Shown: positions 16,751 to 24,809 of the stretch, one piece after another | Numbering within the stretch: position 1 is the stretch's first letter | Layout: every line of letters begins with the position of its first letter | NCBI GenBank assembly: GCA_905479115.1 | Contig: CAJQLF010000008.1 | Coordinates: 1 to 64,000, forward strand | DNA from: an uncultured Flavobacteriales bacterium | GTDB taxonomy: Bacteria > Bacteroidota > Bacteroidia > Flavobacteriales_D > Sanyastnellaceae | Reading direction: 5' to 3' | Length of the DNA: 64,000 nt | Made by a program: the position numbers and the translations under genes | The notes under the pieces: model-generated | Database searches by the model: none | Seen by the model: only the letters and a program-made list of their open reading frames with translations | What the model was told of the DNA's origin: nothing

Positions 16751-18114
16751 AGGTTCATCATCCTCTCAACCTGAGCATTTGGATCGTTTGGATCTTTGTG
16801 TTGGTCGGCTGTTCTGGCACTCAAAAGTGGGCCGAACCACCCGCTTGGGTCAATCAGAGGCCGACTGTTCCAGCTCATTACATTGGCATTTCGAGCGCGA
16901 ATAAGGCGCAGTATGGCAGCGATGCATCGGCAACCGCCCGGAAGCGCGCACTGGCTGAATTGTCTGGTCAAATTCGAGTGGTGATTGAATCAACCTCCAT
17001 TTTGCACACTACCCAATTTCAAGGAATTGCCGGTCAAAACTTTTCGGAGCGTATCCAAAGCGCGAGCACAGAAGATTTGGAGGGCTATGAATTGGTTGGG
17101 GAATACGAAAATGACTCCGAAATCTGGGCTTATTACAGGCTCAACATGGCGACGTATGAGCGCATTCGAAATGAGCGCAAATTAGCCACCTTGAACATCG
17201 CTGGGGGCTATTGGCGGTCCGGCTTGGATGCGCGGGCGGGAGGTCGAGTTGCCGCAGCCCTCGACTTTTATATCCGCGCCTTAGAAACCATGGAACCGTA
17301 TTGGGGAGAGTTCAATGAGTGGACAACTTCTGAGGGTACAGTATCATTGGACCGCGCATGCCTCGAGGGCATTACCCGAATCCTCGCTTCGCTCAAGCTT
17401 TCCTTAAACGCTGAAGAAGTCACGCTGACTTTTGCTGATCGTTATGCAGGGCGGGTGGGCTGCACTGTTAAATTGGATGGGCAACCCGTCGGGCAAATCC
17501 CCGTCTGGTCTCGTTATAATCGAGGGACCTTACCCAAAACTTCAACACAAACGACCAACGCGCAAGGCGCATGCTCATTTGAACTGGGTCAGTTCGAACC
17601 CCGTACGCAATCGTCGGAACTGAGGCTGGAAATTCGAATGGAAGATTTGGTTCCTCGGCTGCAAGAATCACCGGTTGCCAAGCTGATTCAAACGTTACCG
17701 ACTCCCACAGCGTCGATTCCCATTCTCTTAGAATCACCAACCGTTTACCTAGCGTGCATAGAACGAACCAACGGTAAGCTTAATGGCAAAACAGTGCTCA
17801 ACAACGCAATCGCTCAGGGGCTCAATGACCGGGGCATTCAATGGGTAAAAAAGGAGGCAGAAGCGGATTTGATATTGGAGCTCACGGCAGACACCCGTGA
17901 GGCAGGATCAGCTGCTGGATTCTTCACGGTCCTCCTGAACGCTTCGGCCGTTCTTCACACACCGGACGGCCGTCCCGTATTGCAACAAAATCTCACAGAT
18001 ATCAAGGGCGTTCAACTCAACTGGGAAGCGGCTCACGACGCGGCTTACCGGAATGCGCAAATGGAAATTCAAGGAACATTCTTGAAGAAAATGATTCAGG
18101 CTTTGTATCAATAA
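16747..18114 (+). CDS. LPP20-like lipoprotein, large
   Basis: This 455-residue lipoprotein has a hydrophobic leader ending LVGC (Cys22). Directly after it, PPAWVNQRP followed by a YIGISSA segment is the signature of the LPP20 family, as is the A..RA..ELS helix that follows. The C-terminal half contains an immunoglobulin-like or PEGA-like stretch (VKLDGQPVGQIPVW) and a final domain resembling the nucleotide-free CsgG/TolB-like fold (VYLACIERTNG...). It is co-transcribed with the CsgG-like gene, overlapping it by four bases. The function is unknown; an envelope assembly role is inferred from family and context. Confidence 0.75.
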   Translation: MKVHHPLNLSIWIVWIFVLVGCSGTQKWAEPPAWVNQRPTVPAHYIGISSANKAQYGSDASATARKRALAELSGQIRVVIESTSILHTTQFQGIAGQNFSERIQSASTEDLEGYELVGEYENDSEIWAYYRLNMATYERIRNERKLATLNIAGGYWRSGLDARAGGRVAAALDFYIRALETMEPYWGEFNEWTTSEGTVSLDRACLEGITRILASLKLSLNAEEVTLTFADRYAGRVGCTVKLDGQPVGQIPVWSRYNRGTLPKTSTQTTNAQGACSFELGQFEPRTQSSELRLEIRMEDLVPRLQESPVAKLIQTLPTPTASIPILLESPTVYLACIERTNGKLNGKTVLNNAIAQGLNDRGIQWVKKEAEADLILELTADTREAGSAAGFFTVLLNASAVLHTPDGRPVLQQNLTDIKGVQLNWEAAHDAAYRNAQMEIQGTFLKKMIQALYQ

Positions 18115-18185
18115 AGCCATTAAAAACCATCTTTGAAGTGAAATTGGCACGCTAATTGAAACGATTGAAATGAAAAGATTAATCC

Positions 18186-18773
18186 ATGACCATGAATAAA
18201 CACCTCTCCTCCTTCTTGCTCATAGCCGCCGGAGCTGCCATCACCCTGACGGGGTGCAAGGGAAAAAAAGAAACTTCATCGACACCGGACTCACGCGGTG
18301 AAGTGCGCATTGTGGAATACTGCTCTGGGCCTGATTTCTTGACCAACGGCGAGTATTTCCGAGCTTCCGCTACGGGCACAAGTCCACAGCGTGAAATTGC
18401 CAAGAAAATTGCACGCCAAAATGCAGAAGCCACCCTGGCAAGGGCGGTAGAGGCTACCGTCGAAATCGTGGCCGAAAACCAAGCTACACAGCTCGGTTTT
18501 GGCACGACCGAAGAAGCTACGAGCAAGTTCAATGAATTGTCTCGGACCATCGTCAACAAAAAATTAACGGGTGCTATCACCATTTGCCAAGAATTGACCA
18601 TGACCGACGACAAAAAGTACATTGCGTACTTGGCCGTTGAACTCAGTGGTGGCGAATTAGCTGACGCCTACGTGGAAGGCTTGAAAAAAGAAGAGCGTAT
18701 TCGCGCGGAATACAATTACGATCAATTCAAAGACACCTTTGAAGAAGTGATGTCCACCTACCGAGATCAATAA
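18186..18773 (+). CDS. LPP20-like lipoprotein, small
   Basis: This 195-residue lipoprotein has a signal ending TLTGC (Cys24; Cys22 if the second ATG is used). It has the LPP20 core: an FRASATGTSP segment matching the Y..G.G.G motif region, followed by a long helix of alternating Ala and Arg (IARQNAEATLARAVEA). It is about the size of a single LPP20 domain, so it looks like the stripped-down relative of the gene 71 bases upstream. A strong terminator follows, which closes the three-gene unit. Confidence 0.78.
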   Translation: MTMNKHLSSFLLIAAGAAITLTGCKGKKETSSTPDSRGEVRIVEYCSGPDFLTNGEYFRASATGTSPQREIAKKIARQNAEATLARAVEATVEIVAENQATQLGFGTTEEATSKFNELSRTIVNKKLTGAITICQELTMTDDKKYIAYLAVELSGGELADAYVEGLKKEERIRAEYNYDQFKDTFEEVMSTYRDQ

Positions 18774-18791
18774 ACGAAAGCAAAACTTTTA

Positions 18792-18827
18792 AAGCCCCCA
18801 CGCCACCCGGTGCTGGGGGTTTTTTTA
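18792..18827 (+). terminator. intrinsic terminator of lipoprotein cluster
   Basis: A G+C-rich stem with CCCCCA at 18795-18800 and TGGGGG at 18814-18819, with a nested CACC/GGTG pair, is followed by eight T residues. It stands 20 bases after the third lipoprotein gene and just before the 3' end of the convergent trpG-like gene. Confidence 0.88.
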
Positions 18828-18843
18828 TTCTTTAAAACTGGCA

Positions 18844-19488
18844 TTACCCTATCTCATCTGGCTCGGTCAACCAAATCGGAATGGCAGAGCGCTCAATGGG
18901 GTGAGCCTGCCGAAAGGTCGCCACCCCGTCCAGCCAATTTCTCATCATCTTCTTCCCCATGGGTGTCAAGACTGATTCAGGATGAAATTGCACGGCCTCC
19001 AAGGGGAGGTTTCTGTGCGCCAGCGCCATAGGCAAGCCCGTTGTGTTGCGCGCCGTTATCTCCAGATTCGCTGGAAATTCGACGTCCTCAATGACCCAGC
19101 TGTGATAGTGGCCTATTTGCACGGGTGGAATTAAATCCGACAAAATTCCCGTAGCCGTTAATTCTGTTAAGGCTGTCGCTTGACCATGGAGCACAGCATC
19201 CAAGTTTTTCAGCGTTCCACCAAAATGCTGGGCAATGGCCTGCATGCCCAAACAAATTCCAAGGGTCGGAACTCTGTGCGCCGCAGCAATGGGAATAATG
19301 CGCATCAATTGACCTGCCTCATCTGGTAATCCGGGACCCGGTGACAAAACCAATCCATCAAATTGCACGACAGCATGCGGATTGATGGCATCATTGCGCA
19401 CCACATCGACTTGCGCACCCGCGCTCACAAGCATGTGTTGGATATTCCAGGTAAAGGAATCGTAGTTATCTACCAGTAGAATGCGCAT
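18844..19488 (-). CDS. glutamine amidotransferase subunit of anthranilate/aminodeoxychorismate synthase
   Basis: This 214-residue class I glutamine amidotransferase supplies ammonia to a chorismate-using partner. The catalytic triad is in place: Cys79 in GICLGMQ, and His169 with Glu171 in QFHPES. The oxyanion motif SPGPG is at 49-53. It could be TrpG (tryptophan synthesis) or PabA (folate synthesis) or serve both; no partner gene is adjacent, so the choice is open. The start at 19488 gives the normal MRILLVDNYDSFT beginning; a longer frame to 19587 would cross the divergent ridA start. Confidence 0.88.
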   Translation of the reverse strand: MRILLVDNYDSFTWNIQHMLVSAGAQVDVVRNDAINPHAVVQFDGLVLSPGPGLPDEAGQLMRIIPIAAAHRVPTLGICLGMQAIAQHFGGTLKNLDAVLHGQATALTELTATGILSDLIPPVQIGHYHSWVIEDVEFPANLEITARNTTGLPMALAHRNLPLEAVQFHPESVLTPMGKKMMRNWLDGVATFRQAHPIERSAIPIWLTEPDEIG

Positions 19489-19526
19489 CTGCGGACATTG
19501 AGGTGCAAAGGTGGGAAATCCATCCG

Positions 19527-19534
19527 TAGTTTCG
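19527..19534 (+). promoter_or_regulatory. -7-like element TAGTTTCG four bases before ridA
   Basis: One mismatch from TAnnTTTG, with exactly four bases between it and the ATG at 19539. This spacing recurs in the window and suggests a leaderless transcript. Confidence 0.4.
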
Positions 19535-19538
19535 CACC

Positions 19539-19922
19539 ATGTCTGATCGCATTTCATCCTCCGACGCTGCAGCGCCAGTCGCCGCATACAGTCAAGCCGT
19601 TACCGCAGGTGACTTGGTCTTTGTGAGTGGCCAAATTCCATTGAACCCGGAAAGCGGAGAACTCATAGCTGCATCCATTGAAGCAGCGACTCGTCAAAGC
19701 CTGCATAATGTGGAACACATACTCCATGCCGCCAAATTGTCCCTCGATCACGTGGTGAAAGCCTCCGTGTTCTTAATTAATACAGAGGACTACGCAGGCA
19801 TGGATAGCACGTACAGAGAAATCATGCCCGAGCCATTCCCAGCACGCGAGGCCGTATTCGTCGCAGGCCTACCGAAGGGGGCTCGGGTAGAAATTTCTGT
19901 CATCGCCCACCAAAACCGATAA
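19539..19922 (+). CDS. ridA: RidA family enamine/imine deaminase
   Basis: This 127-residue protein has the YjgF/RidA fold. RidA hydrolyses reactive 2-aminoacrylate and other enamines released by PLP enzymes. Conserved features are the FVSGQIPLNP segment, the SLHNVEHILHAA helix, and the C-terminal PAREAVFVAGLPKGARVEI stretch, whose arginine binds the carboxylate of the substrate. It is divergent from the amidotransferase gene with only 50 bases between the starts. Confidence 0.93.
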   Translation: MSDRISSSDAAAPVAAYSQAVTAGDLVFVSGQIPLNPESGELIAASIEAATRQSLHNVEHILHAAKLSLDHVVKASVFLINTEDYAGMDSTYREIMPEPFPAREAVFVAGLPKGARVEISVIAHQNR

Positions 19923-19931
19923 TTCTAGGCC

Positions 19932-20096
19932 ATGTTCTTCAAGAAAATCCTGTATTACATCAACCCCGCGAACCTCTTTCACCGCGATCCAGAAGCTGGA
20001 GTCAGTTTACGGATGATGCACGGAGTCAATAAGATTAGCTTTTTGATGTTCCTCGTATGCCTCGTTGTGATGCTCGTTCGTTGGTATACACGCTGA
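19932..20096 (+). CDS. 54-residue membrane protein, DUF6728-like
   Basis: A short gene begins nine bases after ridA and ends at TGA 20094-20096. The peptide begins MFFKKILYYINPANLFHRD, contains LRMMHGVNKISF in the middle and ends with one hydrophobic helix of about 17 residues and a basic tail. This layout, especially the MMHG(V/I)NKIS motif, matches small proteins I recall as DUF6728 in Bacteroidota; the identification is from memory. It is probably co-transcribed with ridA. The function is unknown. Confidence 0.7.
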   Translation: MFFKKILYYINPANLFHRDPEAGVSLRMMHGVNKISFLMFLVCLVVMLVRWYTR

Positions 20097-20123
20097 ATCA
20101 AACCCCAGAACACTCGTTTCTGG

Positions 20124-22586
20124 TTAGAACGGCAAATCACTGTCCCTGAACTCCAGTTTCAAATCTTTGAGCATGGAAGCCTTGATATTCAGGCGAACAT
20201 AGAAGCTTTTCCGAATGCCGATCGGCACCCAATTGAAGGAGAGTTCCCAGCAATGTAAATCCCAGTACACATCCAATTGAGTGGGCGTCAATTCCCGCTG
20301 TATGAAGTCATAGCCTCCATTCACATCCACGCGCCAGCGTTCAGCCAAACTCACCGAACCGCGAATGCGCGCGGATTGGGACATGATCAACGTATCCCGC
20401 TGGCTCCCTGCGAGCCAATTCTTGCGCACATCGAGGTTATAGTCTACTCGGCAATTCCATGGAAATTGCGTGTCCTCTCCCCCTTTGAAATTGCTGCCGA
20501 ATGCTGCATTTGCGCGCGTCATGCGGAGAAACCCTTCACCTCGATCCCATAGAAATTCATCGACCCGCATCCCGGACGAATCTCTCGCATAAGCGCTGTG
20601 CGTGACACCCACATTAATGCGCATGCGATTGAATAAATCGGTGTTGGCCCGTGTCGTAATGTCACTTAACCCCAACGAATCAGCAATCAGGTTGTAATTG
20701 GCCGATGTAACGACGTTGTCGATCAGTCGAACCTTTTTGACTTCTCCCGTCTCTCGGTCGCGCACTTTGGCCTCCAGGTTCTGCGAGATCCCCACATTGA
20801 CAGCTCCCGAAGCTCGGATATCTTGTGGGGTAAATCGGTTGAGGCTGTAGGGGTTAAATTCCCACGATTCGTCGTTGAGGCTCACCTCTTGTGTTCGCTG
20901 ACGTTCCGGTGTGTAACTCAATCCCACCGAAGGGCTGATTACGTGGCGAAGGGCTTGGACGCGCTTGTCCTTCCCCCGTTCAAATATCCCATAAAAACGC
21001 GTAGAGGCATTGGCTGACAAACGCCAATCCCGCGTGGATTGGAATCCGGCCAACGTATCCCGAACCTGCATCACTCCTTCGTCAGTCTCCTCCAAGAATC
21101 CATCCAAGGATTCAAACGCCCAAAATTCATTGTAATTGAATGAAGGCGTCAAACTGACAAATCCCAACCGCATCTGTGTGGATGCTGATGCCGTGTGCTT
21201 GAGGCCATTTCTAAATGAAACTTGATCCCAATCACCCGAGCTAAAAACACTATCTGGCGCCTGCATGGTTTGCTCAAATCGGGTCGAACCTGTGATGGCA
21301 ATCTCATCGAGCAGTCGGTTGCCCACGGTTTGCAAGCCCATCAATTTGGCCAAACTCGATCGCTGCAAGTTGAAGGTCAATGAAGGAAGGGTGAGGTCAA
21401 CATTCCCTGTTTGGGAGTTTTGGGCATGCCGCGCGCTCATGGCCACATTAAATGGCTTTCCGGGAAACGACCTGGAATACTGCACACTCGATTGAAACGT
21501 ATTGGTCAGAAAGTCCTGCTGTGTGGCTCCTAGGTTGGACTGAAAGTGGTCACTTGAGCCAAAGTTGACACTCGTATTGAAGCGACTGTTGGGCTTAGCC
21601 CGGTTGTCTTGGTTGTGCGTCCACCGCACAAAGAATTGGCTCTTCTTCGTCAGACTGGGCAACCCACTGAAGCCAAATCGCTGTCGCTGGTAACTGAGGT
21701 TGAGGTTGCCACTGGCCCAATACCGCGCCTTATAATTCGTACTGCTTCGAATTGCCCAAGAACCTCCCGTATAAATATCCCCCGTGAGTCGAGTGTCCGC
21801 GTACTCACCTAGCGGCATGTAATACCCCAAATCTTTGAGGAAAAAACCGAGGCTCCCTCCATTTCCATAGCCCGGCATAAGTAACCCGTGGCTGCGCTTT
21901 TCTGGGGCGGTGGGAAACCAGCCAAATGGCAAGGCGAGGGGAGTCGGTATTTTTCGAAACTTTAAATAAAACGGGCCCGAAATCACCTTTTCACCCGGAA
22001 TCATAATGGCGCGCTTCAGGTGAAAATGAAAATGGGGATTCTCAGCTGTGCACGTGGTAAACTTGGCGTCGGATACGTGGATTTTTTCATTCGACTGGCG
22101 CTTGGCAATTTCCGCGTGAAACACCGCCTCTCCTTGCACTGTAACAGCCTGCCTGCTCAATCCTCTGCGGGATTTTAGGTCAAAACACAGCTCATCCTGG
22201 TCGAAGGTTTGACCACCCTGAGTCAATACAGGTCGACCGATCCAGGCCCCCGCAGAATCCCGGCGTCCATACGCGCAAGCTTGATTGGTCGAAGCCGTGT
22301 AAATAATTCGATCGGCCTCGAGGCGAATGTCATCAAGAGCAACAAATGCCTTCCCATACAGCTCTACTTGAGACGAATCCACATTCAAACGGGTGGAGTC
22401 CGAAGCTCCCCACGTCACCTCAAACGAAGCTTCCACTGGCGCGGCGATGGAGTCCTGCACCCCTGCTTCGATTGGGGATTGGCCCAACGCAAAAAGGGGG
22501 GCGATTATCCACATTCCAACACGGAAAATCCCCTGCAAACAGACGATGCAAAGACCCGACGACGTTTTAGATTTGATGTTACCCAT
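20124..22586 (-). CDS. lptD: LPS assembly outer-membrane protein LptD (OstA family)
   Basis: This 820-residue protein has a signal peptide ending FALGQ, an N-terminal OstA/LptA-like beta-jellyroll (residues about 60-190, with repeated strands such as VELYGKAFVALDDIRLEADRI) and a long C-terminal beta-barrel rich in alternating aromatic strands. It inserts lipopolysaccharide into the outer leaflet. The conserved barrel-entry segment LPFGWFPTAPEKRSHGLLMPGYG marks the LptD domain of Bacteroidota. The start at 22586 is preferred because TAGTTTTG lies 11 bases upstream; a later ATG at 22514 would lose the basic part of the signal. The ATG shares CATG with the divergent amidase start. Confidence 0.9.
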   Translation of the reverse strand: MGNIKSKTSSGLCIVCLQGIFRVGMWIIAPLFALGQSPIEAGVQDSIAAPVEASFEVTWGASDSTRLNVDSSQVELYGKAFVALDDIRLEADRIIYTASTNQACAYGRRDSAGAWIGRPVLTQGGQTFDQDELCFDLKSRRGLSRQAVTVQGEAVFHAEIAKRQSNEKIHVSDAKFTTCTAENPHFHFHLKRAIMIPGEKVISGPFYLKFRKIPTPLALPFGWFPTAPEKRSHGLLMPGYGNGGSLGFFLKDLGYYMPLGEYADTRLTGDIYTGGSWAIRSSTNYKARYWASGNLNLSYQRQRFGFSGLPSLTKKSQFFVRWTHNQDNRAKPNSRFNTSVNFGSSDHFQSNLGATQQDFLTNTFQSSVQYSRSFPGKPFNVAMSARHAQNSQTGNVDLTLPSLTFNLQRSSLAKLMGLQTVGNRLLDEIAITGSTRFEQTMQAPDSVFSSGDWDQVSFRNGLKHTASASTQMRLGFVSLTPSFNYNEFWAFESLDGFLEETDEGVMQVRDTLAGFQSTRDWRLSANASTRFYGIFERGKDKRVQALRHVISPSVGLSYTPERQRTQEVSLNDESWEFNPYSLNRFTPQDIRASGAVNVGISQNLEAKVRDRETGEVKKVRLIDNVVTSANYNLIADSLGLSDITTRANTDLFNRMRINVGVTHSAYARDSSGMRVDEFLWDRGEGFLRMTRANAAFGSNFKGGEDTQFPWNCRVDYNLDVRKNWLAGSQRDTLIMSQSARIRGSVSLAERWRVDVNGGYDFIQRELTPTQLDVYWDLHCWELSFNWVPIGIRKSFYVRLNIKASMLKDLKLEFRDSDLPF
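22568..22575 (+). promoter_or_regulatory. -7 element TAGATTTG of the amidase gene, inside lptD
   Basis: An exact match to TAnnTTTG on the plus strand, nine bases before the amidase ATG at 22585. It lies within the first codons of lptD on the other strand. No TTG is found at the expected -33 distance. Confidence 0.5.
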
Positions 22587-23754
22587 GAACCGGCAGCCAA
22601 AACTAACGAAACGGGCGGTGCTATGCGCCATGACAGCAATGATAATGCTGTCCGTTTCTTTTGCGCCCCTTCCTCCTAGCATGGTTTTGGTCATCGATGC
22701 CGGGCACGGCGGTTCGGACCCGGGCAACCTCGGGACTGGACGGTATGGCGAAACTGAAAAAGCCGTCACCTTGGATGTGGCGTTGCTTTTGCGCAAGTAC
22801 ATCACTGAACGCTTCCCCGACGTGAAAATTGTCATGACGCGAACGGGGGATTCTTACCCATCGCTTAAGAAACGGGTAGCGATCGCAAACGATGTCCAGG
22901 CCGACCTCTTTATGAGCATCCATTGCGACGCTTTCACCAACGCAAACGCGAGCGGCTCGAGCACATTTGTCATGGGAATGCATAAATCCGAAGAAAGCCT
23001 CCGAGTGGCTATGCAGGAGAATGCTTCGATGTTCAGGGAGGATGACTACAAAACACGGTATGCAGGTTTCGACCCAGACGATCCGGACACCTACATCGCC
23101 CTTGCATTGAAGCAATCGGTCTTTGTCAACAAAAGTCTGGAACTGGGGAGCCTCATTCAAGATCAATTCCAAAGCCGGGTAGGCAGAAAAGATCGCGGGG
23201 TTCGCCAAGCTGGTTATTACGTAATCAGCTTCACACAAATGCCTTCTGTCCTCGTAGAGTTGGGGTTCTTGACCAATCCATCCGAAGAGGACTTTTTGAA
23301 TTCCACAAATGGAAAGGAACTCATGGCTTCGGCCTTGCTTCGCGCATTCAGAACCTATAAAGAGAAGCACCATCCCGGTCCCGAAGAACGCCTTCCACAG
23401 GCCACGGAAGACGTATCACCCGAACCCTCTGCCCTTTTAGAAATGAGCCCAGCATCTGCTGAACCATCCGACGAATCCTCCTCTGCCCTTGTGTCGCCAA
23501 GCTTTCGTGTGCAGATATTGGCATCGCAGGACCCCTTATCCACAGATGATTCACGGCTTGAAGGGCTCACGCCTGTGGTGGAGTATCTTCGCAATGGTCT
23601 TTATAAATACGCGGTGGGTTCATTTTCCACTTCTGTCCAAGCCAGCGTCTACAAATCCCAACTGCAACAGATGGGGTATCCGGACGCCTTCGTTGTGAAG
23701 TTCGAAGGAACAAATTGGGCAGAACAAGGTGTGAAACCCCTCCGTAAAAATTAA
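22585..23754 (+). CDS. N-acetylmuramoyl-L-alanine amidase with C-terminal SPOR-like domain
   Basis: This 389-residue secreted enzyme cuts the bond between N-acetylmuramic acid and the stem peptide and so helps separate or remodel the cell wall. After a signal peptide (MNRQPKLTKR then a hydrophobic run) comes an Amidase_3 domain: DAGHGG with zinc ligand His41, the acidic ligand in RYGETEKAV, SIHCDA with the second histidine, and the catalytic VELGFLTN glutamate. A Ser/Pro/Glu-rich linker leads to a C-terminal SPOR-like domain (FRVQILAS ... YKYAVGSF ... DAFVVKF) for peptidoglycan binding. It heads an operon with the MCE and Fe-S genes. Confidence 0.9.
   Translation: MNRQPKLTKRAVLCAMTAMIMLSVSFAPLPPSMVLVIDAGHGGSDPGNLGTGRYGETEKAVTLDVALLLRKYITERFPDVKIVMTRTGDSYPSLKKRVAIANDVQADLFMSIHCDAFTNANASGSSTFVMGMHKSEESLRVAMQENASMFREDDYKTRYAGFDPDDPDTYIALALKQSVFVNKSLELGSLIQDQFQSRVGRKDRGVRQAGYYVISFTQMPSVLVELGFLTNPSEEDFLNSTNGKELMASALLRAFRTYKEKHHPGPEERLPQATEDVSPEPSALLEMSPASAEPSDESSSALVSPSFRVQILASQDPLSTDDSRLEGLTPVVEYLRNGLYKYAVGSFSTSVQASVYKSQLQQMGYPDAFVVKFEGTNWAEQGVKPLRKN
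22598..22605 (-). promoter_or_regulatory. -7 element TAGTTTTG of lptD, inside the amidase gene
   Basis: An exact match to TAnnTTTG on the minus strand, eleven bases before the lptD ATG at 22586 and inside the amidase signal-peptide codons. With the plus-strand element it forms two promoters that face each other. Confidence 0.5.
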
Positions 23755-23759
23755 TTCAC

Positions 23760-24809
23760 GTGGCACAAGTTTCGAAAGAATTTCGCATTGGAGCATTGGT
23801 CCTAGTCGGACTCATCCTCCTTGTGCTGGGTGTGAATTACATGAAAGGCTTCAATCCTTTTGCTGCGTCGAACACCTACTACGCTCATTACGAGGAAATC
23901 GATGGCTTAGCCGTTTCCAACCCCGTGCTGGTAAATGGCTTCAAAGTTGGTCAAGTAACCCAAGTGAAGTTTTCGGAATCAGGTAATGGGTCGCTCATTG
24001 TCAGCTTTGATATTGAAGAGTCCGCTCTGCAATTGAACCGAGACACCAAAGCCAAAATCACCTCCAATGACTTATTCGGCACCAAGGCCATTGACCTGAT
24101 CTACGGAACAAGCGAAGAGTTGGCTCAACCAGGCGACACGCTCTTAAGTGAACTCGAAGTAGGCATTGCGGAGGCCGTAAGAATTGAACTGATGCCGCTC
24201 AAAACCAAAACGGATCAACTCATTGACGGGGTCGACGACATCCTCGAGAACCTTAAAGCGGTCTTTGAAGCGGATGCCACCTTGGGGTTGCCTACTGCCT
24301 TCGAAAGCATCCAGCGCACGGTCGAGAGCTTGGAGCAAACATCCTTGAAGCTGGACGCGATGGTTGCTGAAAACCGATCAACCTTGCAAAATATTTTTAA
24401 AAATGTCGATGGCATCACGTCCAACTTGAAAAATCACAACGACGATTTGTCCAATGTCATGGAGAATTTCTCTGAAATCTCGGATTCGCTCGCTGCCTCC
24501 AATTTCGCCCAAACCATTCACCGCGCAAACTCCGCGTTGACCCAAGTGGATGAAATCACCCGTAAAATAAATAACGGGGAGGGTTCACTCGGGCAATTAG
24601 TCAACAGCGATTCACTGCACAACGGATTGGTCGCTACCAACCTCGAACTGCAGTACTTGATTAATGACCTCTACTTGAATCCTTGGCGGTACGTCCGAGT
24701 CTCGGTTTTTGGTAAGAAACAAGAAAAGTCATTGTCCAACAAAGAGCTCAAGAAATTGCGCGACATCATTGACGAAGAACTCGATAAGCGTTCTTCTGAC
24801 GATTTATGA
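23760..24809 (+). CDS. MlaD/MCE-family phospholipid transport protein
   Basis: The 349-residue protein starts with a GTG codon five bases after the amidase stop. One N-terminal membrane helix (residues 9-26) is followed by a single MCE domain, visible as NPVLVNGFKVGQV and the ITSNDLFGTKAIDL segment. The rest is a long helical, coiled-coil-like region with a charged tail. Such proteins form hexameric rings that move lipids between the membranes. No MlaE/MlaF transporter genes are adjacent here, so its partners must be elsewhere. It overlaps the following Fe-S gene by four bases. Confidence 0.88.
   Translation: MAQVSKEFRIGALVLVGLILLVLGVNYMKGFNPFAASNTYYAHYEEIDGLAVSNPVLVNGFKVGQVTQVKFSESGNGSLIVSFDIEESALQLNRDTKAKITSNDLFGTKAIDLIYGTSEELAQPGDTLLSELEVGIAEAVRIELMPLKTKTDQLIDGVDDILENLKAVFEADATLGLPTAFESIQRTVESLEQTSLKLDAMVAENRSTLQNIFKNVDGITSNLKNHNDDLSNVMENFSEISDSLAASNFAQTIHRANSALTQVDEITRKINNGEGSLGQLVNSDSLHNGLVATNLELQYLINDLYLNPWRYVRVSVFGKKQEKSLSNKELKKLRDIIDEELDKRSSDDL

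Noticed and set aside
22621-23373. 250-codon minus frame opposite the amidase
   Set aside because: The amidase has catalytic motifs and a signal peptide; the opposite frame has none.
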